Positions 26,663 through 34,528 of a DNA stretch of 34,528 nucleotides are shown piece after piece. The stretch's first letter is position 1. Every line of letters begins with the position of its first letter. The position numbers and the translations under genes are program-made. Source of the stretch: Lentisphaerae bacterium GWF2_45_14 (GTDB lineage: Bacteria > Verrucomicrobiota > Lentisphaeria > Victivallales > GWF2-45-14); the NCBI GenBank assembly GCA_001804785.1, contig MHBG01000053.1:1-34528 (forward strand), given 5' to 3'. Below the pieces are notes generated by a model, which saw only the letters and a program-made list of their open reading frames with translations, did no database searches and was not told the DNA's origin.

Positions 26663-27525
26663 ATTTTATCTTCTCCGGAGTCAAAGCTTTTGGTCATTTC
26701 ATCATTCTCTTCCATGGTCCCGAAAATATTTTTCAGGGATGAGCCATCTTCGTCGGCGACAAGCAGACTGCTCAGAAAACGCAGAAGCTTGTCATGCTTT
26801 ATATTCCTCTTAAGCCTGCCCCTGCAGGCTATACTTACAATCCCTGTTTCCTCAGAAACGACAACAGCGACAGCATCGGTTTCCTCTGTAATTCCGATTG
26901 CTGCCCGGTGCCTTGTCCCAATTCCGGATATCTGGGTTTCATCATGCGGCAGGGGCAGTATCGCGTGCGCGGCAATTATCCGGTTGTTTTTTATGATAAC
27001 AGCTCCGTCGTGAAGGGGAGAATTCGGAAAAAAGATTGACTCGATGAGGCTGGAATTTATTCTACTGTCGAGCGGTACGGCACTATTTACTATGGTTGCC
27101 ATTCCTATCTGGCGCTCGAAAACAATAAGGCTTCCAGTACGCTGGCGTGACATGTTTATCAACGCCGTAACAACTTCAGTTATGGCCTCTTTCTTTTTGC
27201 TGCTGTGATAGACCCACGGGGCGGCACTTCCCAACTGGGCAAATGCTCTTCTCAATTCAGGCTGAAAGATTACGATGAGTGCGGTGGCGAGCATTGCCCA
27301 CAGATTCTCAAGGAGCCAGCTTATCACCTCGAATTTTAGTGAATCGGATGCCGACGTGAGCAGAATAAGTATTATTATTATACCGGCTAGAACACTTGCG
27401 CCTCTGGTGCCTCTCATAAAGTAAAGCGTATTATATATAAGTAGCGTAAGAAGTCCTATTTCCAGCACCGGCCTTATATAGGTCATTGAGTTCTGGAGGT
27501 AAAGCTGGATGAGTTCCTGGTTCAT
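26659..27525 (-). CDS. cdaA: Diadenylate cyclase, membrane-bound
   Basis: 288 residues from ATG 27525, which overlaps the folP stop as ATGA; GAGAGGG upstream within folP serves as ribosome site. Three hydrophobic segments cover about 18-90. The DAC domain follows, with the two signature motifs DGA at 173-175 (LHDGAVII) and RHR at 205-207 (GTRHRAAIGI). It makes c-di-AMP from two ATP, a second messenger controlling potassium and cell-wall homeostasis. Both active-site motifs are intact. A C-terminal acidic tail (GTMEENDEMTKSFDSGED) is extra to the core domain. Coupling to ybbR supports regulated activity. Confidence 0.95.
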   Translation of the reverse strand: MNQELIQLYLQNSMTYIRPVLEIGLLTLLIYNTLYFMRGTRGASVLAGIIIILILLTSASDSLKFEVISWLLENLWAMLATALIVIFQPELRRAFAQLGSAAPWVYHSSKKKEAITEVVTALINMSRQRTGSLIVFERQIGMATIVNSAVPLDSRINSSLIESIFFPNSPLHDGAVIIKNNRIIAAHAILPLPHDETQISGIGTRHRAAIGITEETDAVAVVVSEETGIVSIACRGRLKRNIKHDKLLRFLSSLLVADEDGSSLKNIFGTMEENDEMTKSFDSGEDKI

Positions 27526-28391
27526 GACAATTTGCCCTCTCTGTGTCTTGATGCCATACAGCAACTGATTACCTTGAGTACCTGACCTATTTCCTTCACA
27601 TCGTGTACTCTCAGAATGTCAAGGCCGTTAAGGGCCATATATGCGGAAACGCCTGCGGTACCCCACCCGCGAGCTTCAGGCTGTTCAATCCCAAGAAGCT
27701 TACCTATAAAGGACTTACGCGATGGCCCGGCAAGGAGAGGAAACCCTAATGTCTTGAAGCAGTCAATATTGGCAACGATCTCAAGATTCTGGGAGACGTC
27801 CTTTGAAAACCCTATTCCCGGGTCAAGTATGACACGATCTTTTTTTATGCCTGAGGATACTGCCTTTTTAGCAGCTCCCTTCAAAAAACGGAAAATCTCT
27901 TCGAGTAAATTGTCGTACTTCAGATGGTTTGGTGACTGCATATTCTCGGGGCAGCCTCTCATATGCATGAGCACCACACCAGCCCCCGTCTCTGCCGCTA
28001 TTTTCGACATATCAGATGAATATGAAAGGGCGCTTATATCGTTTATTATGTCAACGCCTGCCATCACGGCTTCCGATGCTGTTTCAGAACGCCTTGTATC
28101 AATACTTATCACGCAGTCCTGATTTTTATCGCGCAAACGGTTTATCACAGGAATCACCCTCGATATTTCCTCGTCAGCACTAATATCCACAGCCCCGGGC
28201 CGCGTAGACTCTCCGCCGACATCAATAATGTCAGCGCCATTCGCAAGCATATCAAGGGCGTGGGCGACGGCCATTTCGGGGTCAATGTTGACGGCACCGT
28301 CACTGAAAGAGTCAGGTGTCACGTTCAATATGCCCATAATCAGCGTCCCGGGCCCTGAATCGAGTACCTTGTCTCTACATCTTATAATCAT
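27522..28391 (-). CDS. folP: Dihydropteroate synthase
   Basis: 289 residues. It condenses p-aminobenzoate with hydroxymethyl-dihydropterin diphosphate in folate synthesis and is the sulfonamide target. Family blocks are in order: MGILNVTPDSFSDG (19-32), DIIDVGGESTRPG near 54, ISIDTRRSE near 95, INDISAL near 115, ILDPGIGFSK near 189, LLAGPSRKSFIG near 219 and the C-terminal RVHDVKE. All catalytic regions are complete. It lies 13 bases after gyrA and overlaps cdaA; folP next to cdaA is also seen in other bacteria. No other folate gene is in the window. Confidence 0.96.
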   Translation of the reverse strand: MIIRCRDKVLDSGPGTLIMGILNVTPDSFSDGAVNIDPEMAVAHALDMLANGADIIDVGGESTRPGAVDISADEEISRVIPVINRLRDKNQDCVISIDTRRSETASEAVMAGVDIINDISALSYSSDMSKIAAETGAGVVLMHMRGCPENMQSPNHLKYDNLLEEIFRFLKGAAKKAVSSGIKKDRVILDPGIGFSKDVSQNLEIVANIDCFKTLGFPLLAGPSRKSFIGKLLGIEQPEARGWGTAGVSAYMALNGLDILRVHDVKEIGQVLKVISCCMASRHREGKLS

Positions 28392-28404
28392 TTAAGAATA
28401 TTTC

Positions 28405-30978
28405 TTATTGTTGTTGTTCCGGCTGTTCGGACGCTGTTGATATCTCCGGCTGTTCGGGTATCTCTGCATCACTTCCTTCACCTACTGAGGCATTTGCTTC
28501 GCCTTCCATCTGAAGTACTCTGCTGATACCGGTTATCTTGTCGCCATCGGAAAGGTTCATTATCCTTACGCCCTTAGACGCCCTGCCGATTGTTCTTATT
28601 TCATCGGAAGGTATTCTGACCATCTGTCCTTTTTCGGTTGTGATGATAAGTTCATCGCCTTGTTCTATTTTTATGGCCGCGACAACTTTTTCATTTTCGC
28701 GGAGCTTTATGCTGGTTACGCCCTTGGCGCCTCTATGGGTCTTTCTGTAAGTACTTACGAAGCTTCTCTTGCCCATGCCTCCATCGCTCACAACCAGAAT
28801 CTGCTGACCTCCGAGCCTTTCAGCCTCTTCATCGGATTCTACTTCAGAAACGTGCTCAGCAAGTTCCATACTTACTACGCAGTCATTTTCTATTTTGAAA
28901 CGCATTGAAGTAACGCCATATGCCGTCCTTCCCATCGGACGGATTTCATTTTCATGGAAGCGGCATGCCATTCCATGCAGGCTGGATATAATTACTTCGC
29001 TGGAGCCGTTGGATATTTCGGCTCCGATCAGGTCGTCATTCTCGTCTATATTCAAGGCTCTTATGCCTGTTTTGCGGAGATTTTTGAAGGCTACGAGAGG
29101 AGTTTTCTTTATCACGCCATTTTTAGTCGCCATTACAAGATAACGGTCGTCGCGGTCAAGCTGTTCTCTATCCGTAGTTATCATGGCCTTGATCTGTTCG
29201 CCAGGCTCAACCCTTATCATATTGACAATGGCCTTCCCCTTGGAAGTCCTTGAACCTTCGGGTATTTCATAAACATTAAGCCAGTGCATGACACCTTTTC
29301 CAGTTATAAAGAATATGATGTCATGACTGTCCGCATTGAAGAGGTGCTCAACATAATCCTCTTCTTTGGTTTCCATTCCGATAATCCCCTTCCCGCCGCG
29401 GTGCTGAGTGCGGTATGTGTCGGCTGGTACGCGCTTGATGTACCCAGTATTGCTGACGGTTATTACGCATGAATGGCGTGCGATAAGGTCGGCTATATTT
29501 ATATCCGACTCGTCAACAGTCATATCCGTTCTTCTCGGATTGCTGTGCTTTTCCTTCACTTCAATAAGGTCGTTTTTGATGACCTCTATGCGCATTTCCC
29601 TGCTGGCGAGAAGGCTCTTGAGGTATTCGATGTGCTTCAGGAGCTCGTTATATTCATTCTGAATGTCTTCTATCGCAAGACCGGTAAGCTGATGCAGCCT
29701 CATATCGAGGATTGCCTGCACCTGTCTTGGGCTTAGGCTGAATCTTGCAATGAGTGCCGTCGAGGCCTCCTCGCGATTCCTGGACTCGCGGATCATTTTC
29801 ACGACTTCGTCGATGTTCTTGACTGCGATAAGCAAGCCTTCGAGGATATGCGCGCGGGCTTCGTCTTTTTCAAGCTCGAAGCGGGTACGGCGCACGATGA
29901 CTTCCATCCGGTGGTCGATATAGGCCTGAAGTATCTGCGTAAGGTTCATTATCTTGGGACGGTTGTGATCGACGACGAGCATGATACAGCCGATTGAAGA
30001 TTCTAGCTGAGTGTGCGCGTAAAGCTGGTTGAGAACTATGCTGCCCATCGCGCCGCGCTTGACATCGACGACTATCCTGATGCCCACCCTTTTGCTGGTC
30101 TCGTCGCGGAGACCGGATATCCCGGTAAGTTTTTTGTCGTTTACAAGGTCGGCTATTTTAGCGACAAGGTTTTCCTTGTTGATTGCATACGGTATTTCGG
30201 TTACGATAATCTGTTCTTTGCCGTTCGTCTCGATGATCTCGGCCTTCGCGCGGACCTTTATCACGCCGCGGCCTGTTTCATAAAGACGCCTGACTTCGCT
30301 AAGCCCGCATATCGTCGCGCCCGTAGGAAAGTCGGGGCCCGGAATCAACTGCATAAGCTCGGTAACGGTCGCGGTCGGGTGTTCGAGCAGCCTTATCGTC
30401 GCATCGATGACTTCGCCGAGATTATGCGGCGGGATATTCGACGCCATCCCGACGCCGATACCCGTTGTCCCGTTCACAAGCAGGTTCGGGAACCTTGCGG
30501 GAAGGACTTCGGGCTCCAGGCGCGATTCATCGAAGTTCGGAAGCATATTGACGGTATTTTTATCGATATCAAAGAGAAGTTCTTCGGCAAGCCTTTCCAT
30601 GCGGCACTCGGTGTAACGGTAAGCTGCGGCAGGGTCGCCGTCGATACTTCCGAAGTTACCCTGACCGTCGACAAGCGGCATTCTCATTGCGAAGTCCTGC
30701 GCCATACGGACCATCGTATCGTAAACCGCCGCATCGCCGTGCGGATGATAATTACCGATTACTTCGCCGACGACTTTAGCGCTCTTTGTATACGAGTGTG
30801 ACTTTACCAGTCCAAGCTGTTTCATCGCGAAAAGTATTCTACGGTTACCGGGCTTCAATCCGTCTCTCACGTCGGGAATCGCTCTACCCACGTTTACGCT
30901 GAGAGAATACTGCAGATAAGCAGTATGCATAATATCTTCTATATTAACTGGATAGTCGTTTTTTTGAATATCGTCCAT
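28405..30978 (-). CDS. gyrA: DNA gyrase subunit A
   Basis: 857 residues. GyrA cuts and rejoins DNA for negative supercoiling with GyrB. The active tyrosine is Y122 in AAAYRYTE, and residue numbering in this region coincides with that of E. coli GyrA. The GyrA box, QHRGGKG in RTQHRGGKGIIG, marks it as gyrase rather than topoisomerase IV. In the quinolone-determining region HPHGDAAVYDT, residue 83 is alanine and residue 87 aspartate. The C-terminal wrapping domain is followed by an acidic, glutamine-rich tail (PEQPEISTASEQPEQQQ) built partly from a repeated CCGGCTGTTCGG. GGGAG is 11 bases before the ATG. First gene of the minus-strand run down to apbE. Confidence 0.97.
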   Translation of the reverse strand: MDDIQKNDYPVNIEDIMHTAYLQYSLSVNVGRAIPDVRDGLKPGNRRILFAMKQLGLVKSHSYTKSAKVVGEVIGNYHPHGDAAVYDTMVRMAQDFAMRMPLVDGQGNFGSIDGDPAAAYRYTECRMERLAEELLFDIDKNTVNMLPNFDESRLEPEVLPARFPNLLVNGTTGIGVGMASNIPPHNLGEVIDATIRLLEHPTATVTELMQLIPGPDFPTGATICGLSEVRRLYETGRGVIKVRAKAEIIETNGKEQIIVTEIPYAINKENLVAKIADLVNDKKLTGISGLRDETSKRVGIRIVVDVKRGAMGSIVLNQLYAHTQLESSIGCIMLVVDHNRPKIMNLTQILQAYIDHRMEVIVRRTRFELEKDEARAHILEGLLIAVKNIDEVVKMIRESRNREEASTALIARFSLSPRQVQAILDMRLHQLTGLAIEDIQNEYNELLKHIEYLKSLLASREMRIEVIKNDLIEVKEKHSNPRRTDMTVDESDINIADLIARHSCVITVSNTGYIKRVPADTYRTQHRGGKGIIGMETKEEDYVEHLFNADSHDIIFFITGKGVMHWLNVYEIPEGSRTSKGKAIVNMIRVEPGEQIKAMITTDREQLDRDDRYLVMATKNGVIKKTPLVAFKNLRKTGIRALNIDENDDLIGAEISNGSSEVIISSLHGMACRFHENEIRPMGRTAYGVTSMRFKIENDCVVSMELAEHVSEVESDEEAERLGGQQILVVSDGGMGKRSFVSTYRKTHRGAKGVTSIKLRENEKVVAAIKIEQGDELIITTEKGQMVRIPSDEIRTIGRASKGVRIMNLSDGDKITGISRVLQMEGEANASVGEGSDAEIPEQPEISTASEQPEQQQ

Positions 30979-31088
30979 TTTCGTCTAAGCTCCCATTCTG
31001 TGTATATGTAAAAAATACGTACATAAACCTACACTGGAAAAGCATTTAAACAACCGACAATCAATGCTATTATGCATAAAAATTCAGG

Positions 31089-31137
31089 CAAAAAAAGGAG
31101 GAAGTCAAGGCCATTTTTCAAAGGCCTCAGCTTCCCC
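31089..31137 (-). terminator. Intrinsic terminator after the pyruvate:ferredoxin oxidoreductase gene
   Basis: On the minus strand GGAAGCTGAGGCC (31135-31123) pairs with GGCCTTGACTTCC (31112-31100) over 13 positions with a single mismatch, followed by seven T residues. It separates the oxidoreductase transcript from gyrA, whose promoter must lie in 30979-31088, where no clear boxes stand out. Confidence 0.85.
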
Positions 31138-31225
31138 GTTCTCTTTTTCCGTGCCCGTCGTCTACCTGTTATCGGCAAAGGCAACGAGCAAAGACAGCAT
31201 TAGCTTCGTTCAACCGAACGGCTGC

Positions 31226-34200
31226 TTAAAGGATTTCGCCGAGTTTCTTGTAGAAACTCATTCTCCTCTTCGCATCTTCGGCGGCCGCCTTGAAGAGCTG
31301 TTCGGCTTCCGCCGGAGCAGTCTTTTCAAGCATCTTGTAACGGCCTTCGCTCTTTATAAATTCGATATAATCCGCGGAAGGTTCCTTGGTTTCCCATATG
31401 AACGATTTTTCCAGAGCGGGGTTATATCTGAAGAGAGGCCAGTAACCGGCATCGACAGCGCGTTTTTCCTCGTCCTGGCTCTTCATCATGTCGATGTTGT
31501 GAGCTATACAGGGAGAATATGCGAAGATTATCGAGGGGCCTTTCCAGTCGCCGGCTTCGACAAAGGCCTTCATCGTCTGGTTGCGGTCCGCACCCATCGC
31601 GATAGAGGCTACATAAACGTCGCCGTAGCTCATGCACATGAAAGCGAGGTTCTTTTTCGTGTGGCGCATCCCGGCATTCGCGAACTTGGCTACCGCACCG
31701 ATCGGGGTGGACTTGGAAGCCTGACCGCCGGTGTTGGAGTATACTTCGGTATCGAGAACGAGGATGTTCACGTTACGGCCTGAGGCGACAACGTGGTCGA
31801 GTCCGCCGAATCCGATATCGTATGCCCAGCCGTCGCCGCCGATAATCCAGACGGATTTATCAACGAAATAATCCTGGAGTTCCTGAAGCTTGAGCAATAC
31901 CTTCTTTGCTTCGCCCTGTGCTTCGCCGATGGCTTTCGGCAGGAGCATCTTGACTGCGTCCTGAGCAACTATGGCTTCTTCGCTTGTCTGTTCCCAGAGG
32001 CCCATGCTCTTTGCGAGAGCGGCCTTGAGGTCTTCGTTCGTGCCGAGTTCCATTATTTTATTGACTTCGAACTGGAGCTGCTTGCGGTTTTTATCAACGG
32101 CAAGCCTCATCCCGAAGCCGTATTCGGCGTTGTCTTCAAAGAGGGAGTTGCCCCATGCCGGGCCTCTGCCTTCCTTGGTTTTGCAGTACGGGATTGTCGG
32201 GAACGTTCCGCTGTAGATTGAAGAACAGCCGGTGGCGTTCGAGACAATCATACGTTCGCCGTAGAGCTGGGAAGCGAGCTTCACATAAGGTGTTTCGCCG
32301 CAGCCGCCGCATGCGCCGCTGAATTCGAAGAGCGGCTTCTTGAAGCCGATGCCCTTGACGCTGTCGGTGGTGAAAGTTCCGGGAACTTTGTCCGAAGACT
32401 TGTCGAAGAACTCGGCATTTTCGCGCTCGCCGGCCTTTCTCGCATCTTCGATAGTTTCAAATTCGAGGGCTTTCTGCTTCGCAGGGCAGGTCTGGATGCA
32501 GACGCCGCAGCCGGTGCAGTCTTCAATATAGACCTGAAGCTTGTACTGGAGTTCCTTATCCTTACCTTTGGCTTCGACTGTCTTGAATGTGGCGGGAGCG
32601 CCTGCAAGACCTTCCTTGTCAAACTGCTTGGCTCTGATAACTGCGTGCGGGCAGGACATTACGCACTGGTTGCACTGTATGCAGTTTTCGGGGAGCCATT
32701 TCGGAACCATCGGAGCAATGCCGCGTTTTTCGAGACAGGCCGTCCCGGTCGGGATTGTACCGTCGTATGACATTTTCGATACGGGAATATCGTCACCCTT
32801 GAGGCGCATTACTGGCTCGATAACGTCCTTCGCGAACTGCGGGGCGTCTGCCTTGATAAGCTCGGGGGCAACATAGGATTTCGTAATTGTGGAAGGAACT
32901 TCGACCTTTTCGAGTCCGGCGAGGGCCATATCGACGCATGCGATGTTCATCTTTACAACGTCTTCGCCTTTTTTCTTATATGTCTTTTCAATCGCCTTCT
33001 TAATCAGCGATATGGCCTTGTCCTCTTCGATGATTCCGGCGAGCTTGAAGAAGACCACCTGCATTACGGTGTTCTGTCCTCTACCCTTCATCCCGGCCTT
33101 CTCGGTTATTTCGAGGGCGTTGATGTTATAGAGCTTGATGTGCTTCTTTATGATTGTTTCCTGCATATCCTTCGTGAGGCGTCCGAAGACCTCGGATGTC
33201 GGATAATGCGAGTTGAGAAGGAACGTGCCGCCTTCCTTGATGCCGCTGAGCATGTCGTAACGGCCGATATAGGCGGCGTTGTGACAGGCCACGAAGTCGG
33301 GGCTGGTGATGACGTATTCGGATTTGATCTGGTTTTTACCGAAGCGCAGGTGGGAGATCGTGATGCCATAGGACTTCTTGGAGTCGTAAACGAAGTAGCC
33401 CTGCGCGTACATATCGGTATTGTCGCCAATGATCTTGATGGAGTTCTTGTTTGCGCCGACCGTACCGTCTGAACCGAGGCCCCAGAACATGCAGCTCTTT
33501 GTGCCGACCGGTTCGGTGTGGATTTCTTCTTTGACAGCAAGAGAAAGATTGGAGACGTCGTCATTGATGCCGACCGAAAAGTTATGGAAGGCTTTGCCGT
33601 CGAGGTGATCGAATACGGCTTTGACCATCGAAGGAGTGAATTCCTTGCTGGAGAGACCGTAATGACCGCCGATAATAGTTATATCTTTGCCGGAAAGCGC
33701 GGCCTTGACGTCGAGATAAAGCGGGTCGCCGATTGCGCCGGGTTCTTTAGTTCTGTCGAGAACGGCAATCTTCTTGACGCTCTTCGGAAGCGCGCCTAGG
33801 AACGCATCGATCGCGAACGGACGATAGAGTCTTACTTTGAGTACGCCGACTTTTTCGCCTTTGGCGGTGAGGTAGTCGATTGTTTCTTCGATGGTGTCGT
33901 TGGCGGAACCCATCGCAATAATGACCTTGGTCGCATCGGCGGCGCCAACATAGTCGAAAAGGTGATACTGCCGGCCGGTAACTTTCGCGACCTTGTCCAT
34001 ATACTCCTGAACGATTCCAGGAAGGGCATCATAATATTTGTTGACCGTTTCGCGGCCCTGGAAATAAACGTCGGGGTTCTGCGCGCCGACTTTGCATATC
34101 GGCTGTTCGGGACGGAGTGCGCGGTTTTTGAAGCGGCTTATATATTCGGGTTCGACGAGTGATGCGAGAGTTTCGTAGTCGATCACGTCAACCTTCTGGA

Positions 34201-34528
34201 TTTCGTGCGATGTGCGGAAACCATCGAAGAAACTGAGGAACGGTATCTGCGATTTGAGTGTCGCAAGATGCGCTACAGTTGAAAGGTCGATAACTTCCTG
34301 AATCGATGCGGATGCCAGTAAAGCAAAACCTGTGTTTCTTACGGACATTACGTCCTGATGGTCGCCAAAAATCGAAAGCGACTGACATGCCAGAGAGCGC
34401 GCCGAAACATGGAATACGGTCGGAAGCATTTCGCCCGCTATCTTGTACATATTGGGGATCATCAGAAGAAGCCCCTGAGATGCGGTGAAGGTAGTCGTTA
34501 GAGCGCCTGCGCTGAGTGAACCGTGTAC
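31226..34528 (-). CDS. nifJ: Pyruvate:ferredoxin (flavodoxin) oxidoreductase, N-terminus outside window
   Basis: 1100 residues are visible. The frame is open to the right edge, where VHGSLSAGALTTTFTASQG belongs to the first domain, so roughly 70-90 N-terminal residues are missing; MIPNMYKIAGE at 34462 is internal, not a start. The single-chain enzyme turns pyruvate and CoA into acetyl-CoA, CO2 and reduced ferredoxin in anaerobes. Both ferredoxin-type [4Fe-4S] motifs are seen (CIQCNQCVMSCP and CTGCGVCIQTCP). The additional cluster cysteines begin in SGACGGCGET, and the thiamine diphosphate motif runs from GDGWAYDIGFGG to NTGGQASKSTP. No sign of damage. It has its own terminator. Confidence 0.97.
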   Translation of the reverse strand, partial: VHGSLSAGALTTTFTASQGLLLMIPNMYKIAGEMLPTVFHVSARSLACQSLSIFGDHQDVMSVRNTGFALLASASIQEVIDLSTVAHLATLKSQIPFLSFFDGFRTSHEIQKVDVIDYETLASLVEPEYISRFKNRALRPEQPICKVGAQNPDVYFQGRETVNKYYDALPGIVQEYMDKVAKVTGRQYHLFDYVGAADATKVIIAMGSANDTIEETIDYLTAKGEKVGVLKVRLYRPFAIDAFLGALPKSVKKIAVLDRTKEPGAIGDPLYLDVKAALSGKDITIIGGHYGLSSKEFTPSMVKAVFDHLDGKAFHNFSVGINDDVSNLSLAVKEEIHTEPVGTKSCMFWGLGSDGTVGANKNSIKIIGDNTDMYAQGYFVYDSKKSYGITISHLRFGKNQIKSEYVITSPDFVACHNAAYIGRYDMLSGIKEGGTFLLNSHYPTSEVFGRLTKDMQETIIKKHIKLYNINALEITEKAGMKGRGQNTVMQVVFFKLAGIIEEDKAISLIKKAIEKTYKKKGEDVVKMNIACVDMALAGLEKVEVPSTITKSYVAPELIKADAPQFAKDVIEPVMRLKGDDIPVSKMSYDGTIPTGTACLEKRGIAPMVPKWLPENCIQCNQCVMSCPHAVIRAKQFDKEGLAGAPATFKTVEAKGKDKELQYKLQVYIEDCTGCGVCIQTCPAKQKALEFETIEDARKAGERENAEFFDKSSDKVPGTFTTDSVKGIGFKKPLFEFSGACGGCGETPYVKLASQLYGERMIVSNATGCSSIYSGTFPTIPYCKTKEGRGPAWGNSLFEDNAEYGFGMRLAVDKNRKQLQFEVNKIMELGTNEDLKAALAKSMGLWEQTSEEAIVAQDAVKMLLPKAIGEAQGEAKKVLLKLQELQDYFVDKSVWIIGGDGWAYDIGFGGLDHVVASGRNVNILVLDTEVYSNTGGQASKSTPIGAVAKFANAGMRHTKKNLAFMCMSYGDVYVASIAMGADRNQTMKAFVEAGDWKGPSIIFAYSPCIAHNIDMMKSQDEEKRAVDAGYWPLFRYNPALEKSFIWETKEPSADYIEFIKSEGRYKMLEKTAPAEAEQLFKAAAEDAKRRMSFYKKLGEIL

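Noticed and set aside
30013..30801. Long plus-strand open frame opposite gyrA
   Set aside because: It is antisense to strongly conserved gyrase coding sequence and has no family resemblance; a shadow of codon bias.
31064..31783. Plus-strand open frame opposite the 3' end of the oxidoreductase gene
   Set aside because: It runs through a clear terminator and antisense to conserved coding sequence.

Overview
The window looks like the chromosome of an anaerobic Gram-negative-type bacterium. A pyruvate:ferredoxin oxidoreductase, a cyclic beta-1,2-glucan synthase, a riboswitch-controlled vitamin B12 importer, a sulfatase and meso-diaminopimelate synthesis genes sit beside housekeeping genes (gyrA, uvrA, folP, xerD-type recombinase). 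The sulfatase and a secreted coiled-coil protein of a kind I associate with Planctomycetes/Lentisphaerae make a PVC-superphylum member plausible, but nothing here fixes the taxon.

Layout. 2-6544 (+): most of a cyclic glucan synthase, cut by the left edge. 6756-6831 (-): tRNA-Arg(TCT). 6980-9991 (+): CNT-type nucleoside transporter, dapF, dapA. 10076-10759 (+): secreted coiled-coil protein of unknown role. 10775-13598: an AT-rich two-gene island (D12-class DNA adenine methyltransferase plus an OLD-like AAA ATPase/TOPRIM protein). Near-identical 62-bp direct repeats bound it, and they duplicate the 3' end of btuD. 13538-16385 (-): btuFCD with a cobalamin riboswitch and an attenuator-type terminator in the leader. 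16386-17280: decayed-looking stretch with a coiled-coil ORF lacking a good start and a shortened AraC-type sensor domain that contains an (AAAG)6 tract. 17413-18864 (+): sulfatase without a signal peptide. 19073-22881 (+): uvrA overlapping an AEC-family transporter gene. 22878-30978 (-): a tight seven-gene run gyrA-folP-cdaA-ybbR-araC-xerD-apbE. 31226-34528 (-): pyruvate:ferredoxin oxidoreductase, cut by the right edge, with a strong terminator after it.

Most striking is the methyltransferase/ATPase island. It sits exactly between the stop codons of two convergent genes, regenerates the last codons and stop of btuD on both sides, carries no recombinase of its own, and is far more AT-rich than its flanks. 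It looks like a recently acquired, compact defence or restriction-modification-like cassette that uses a protein-coding gene end as its attachment site. Its genes run in the same direction as btuFCD, so they may receive transcription from the B12-regulated operon as well as from their own promoter.
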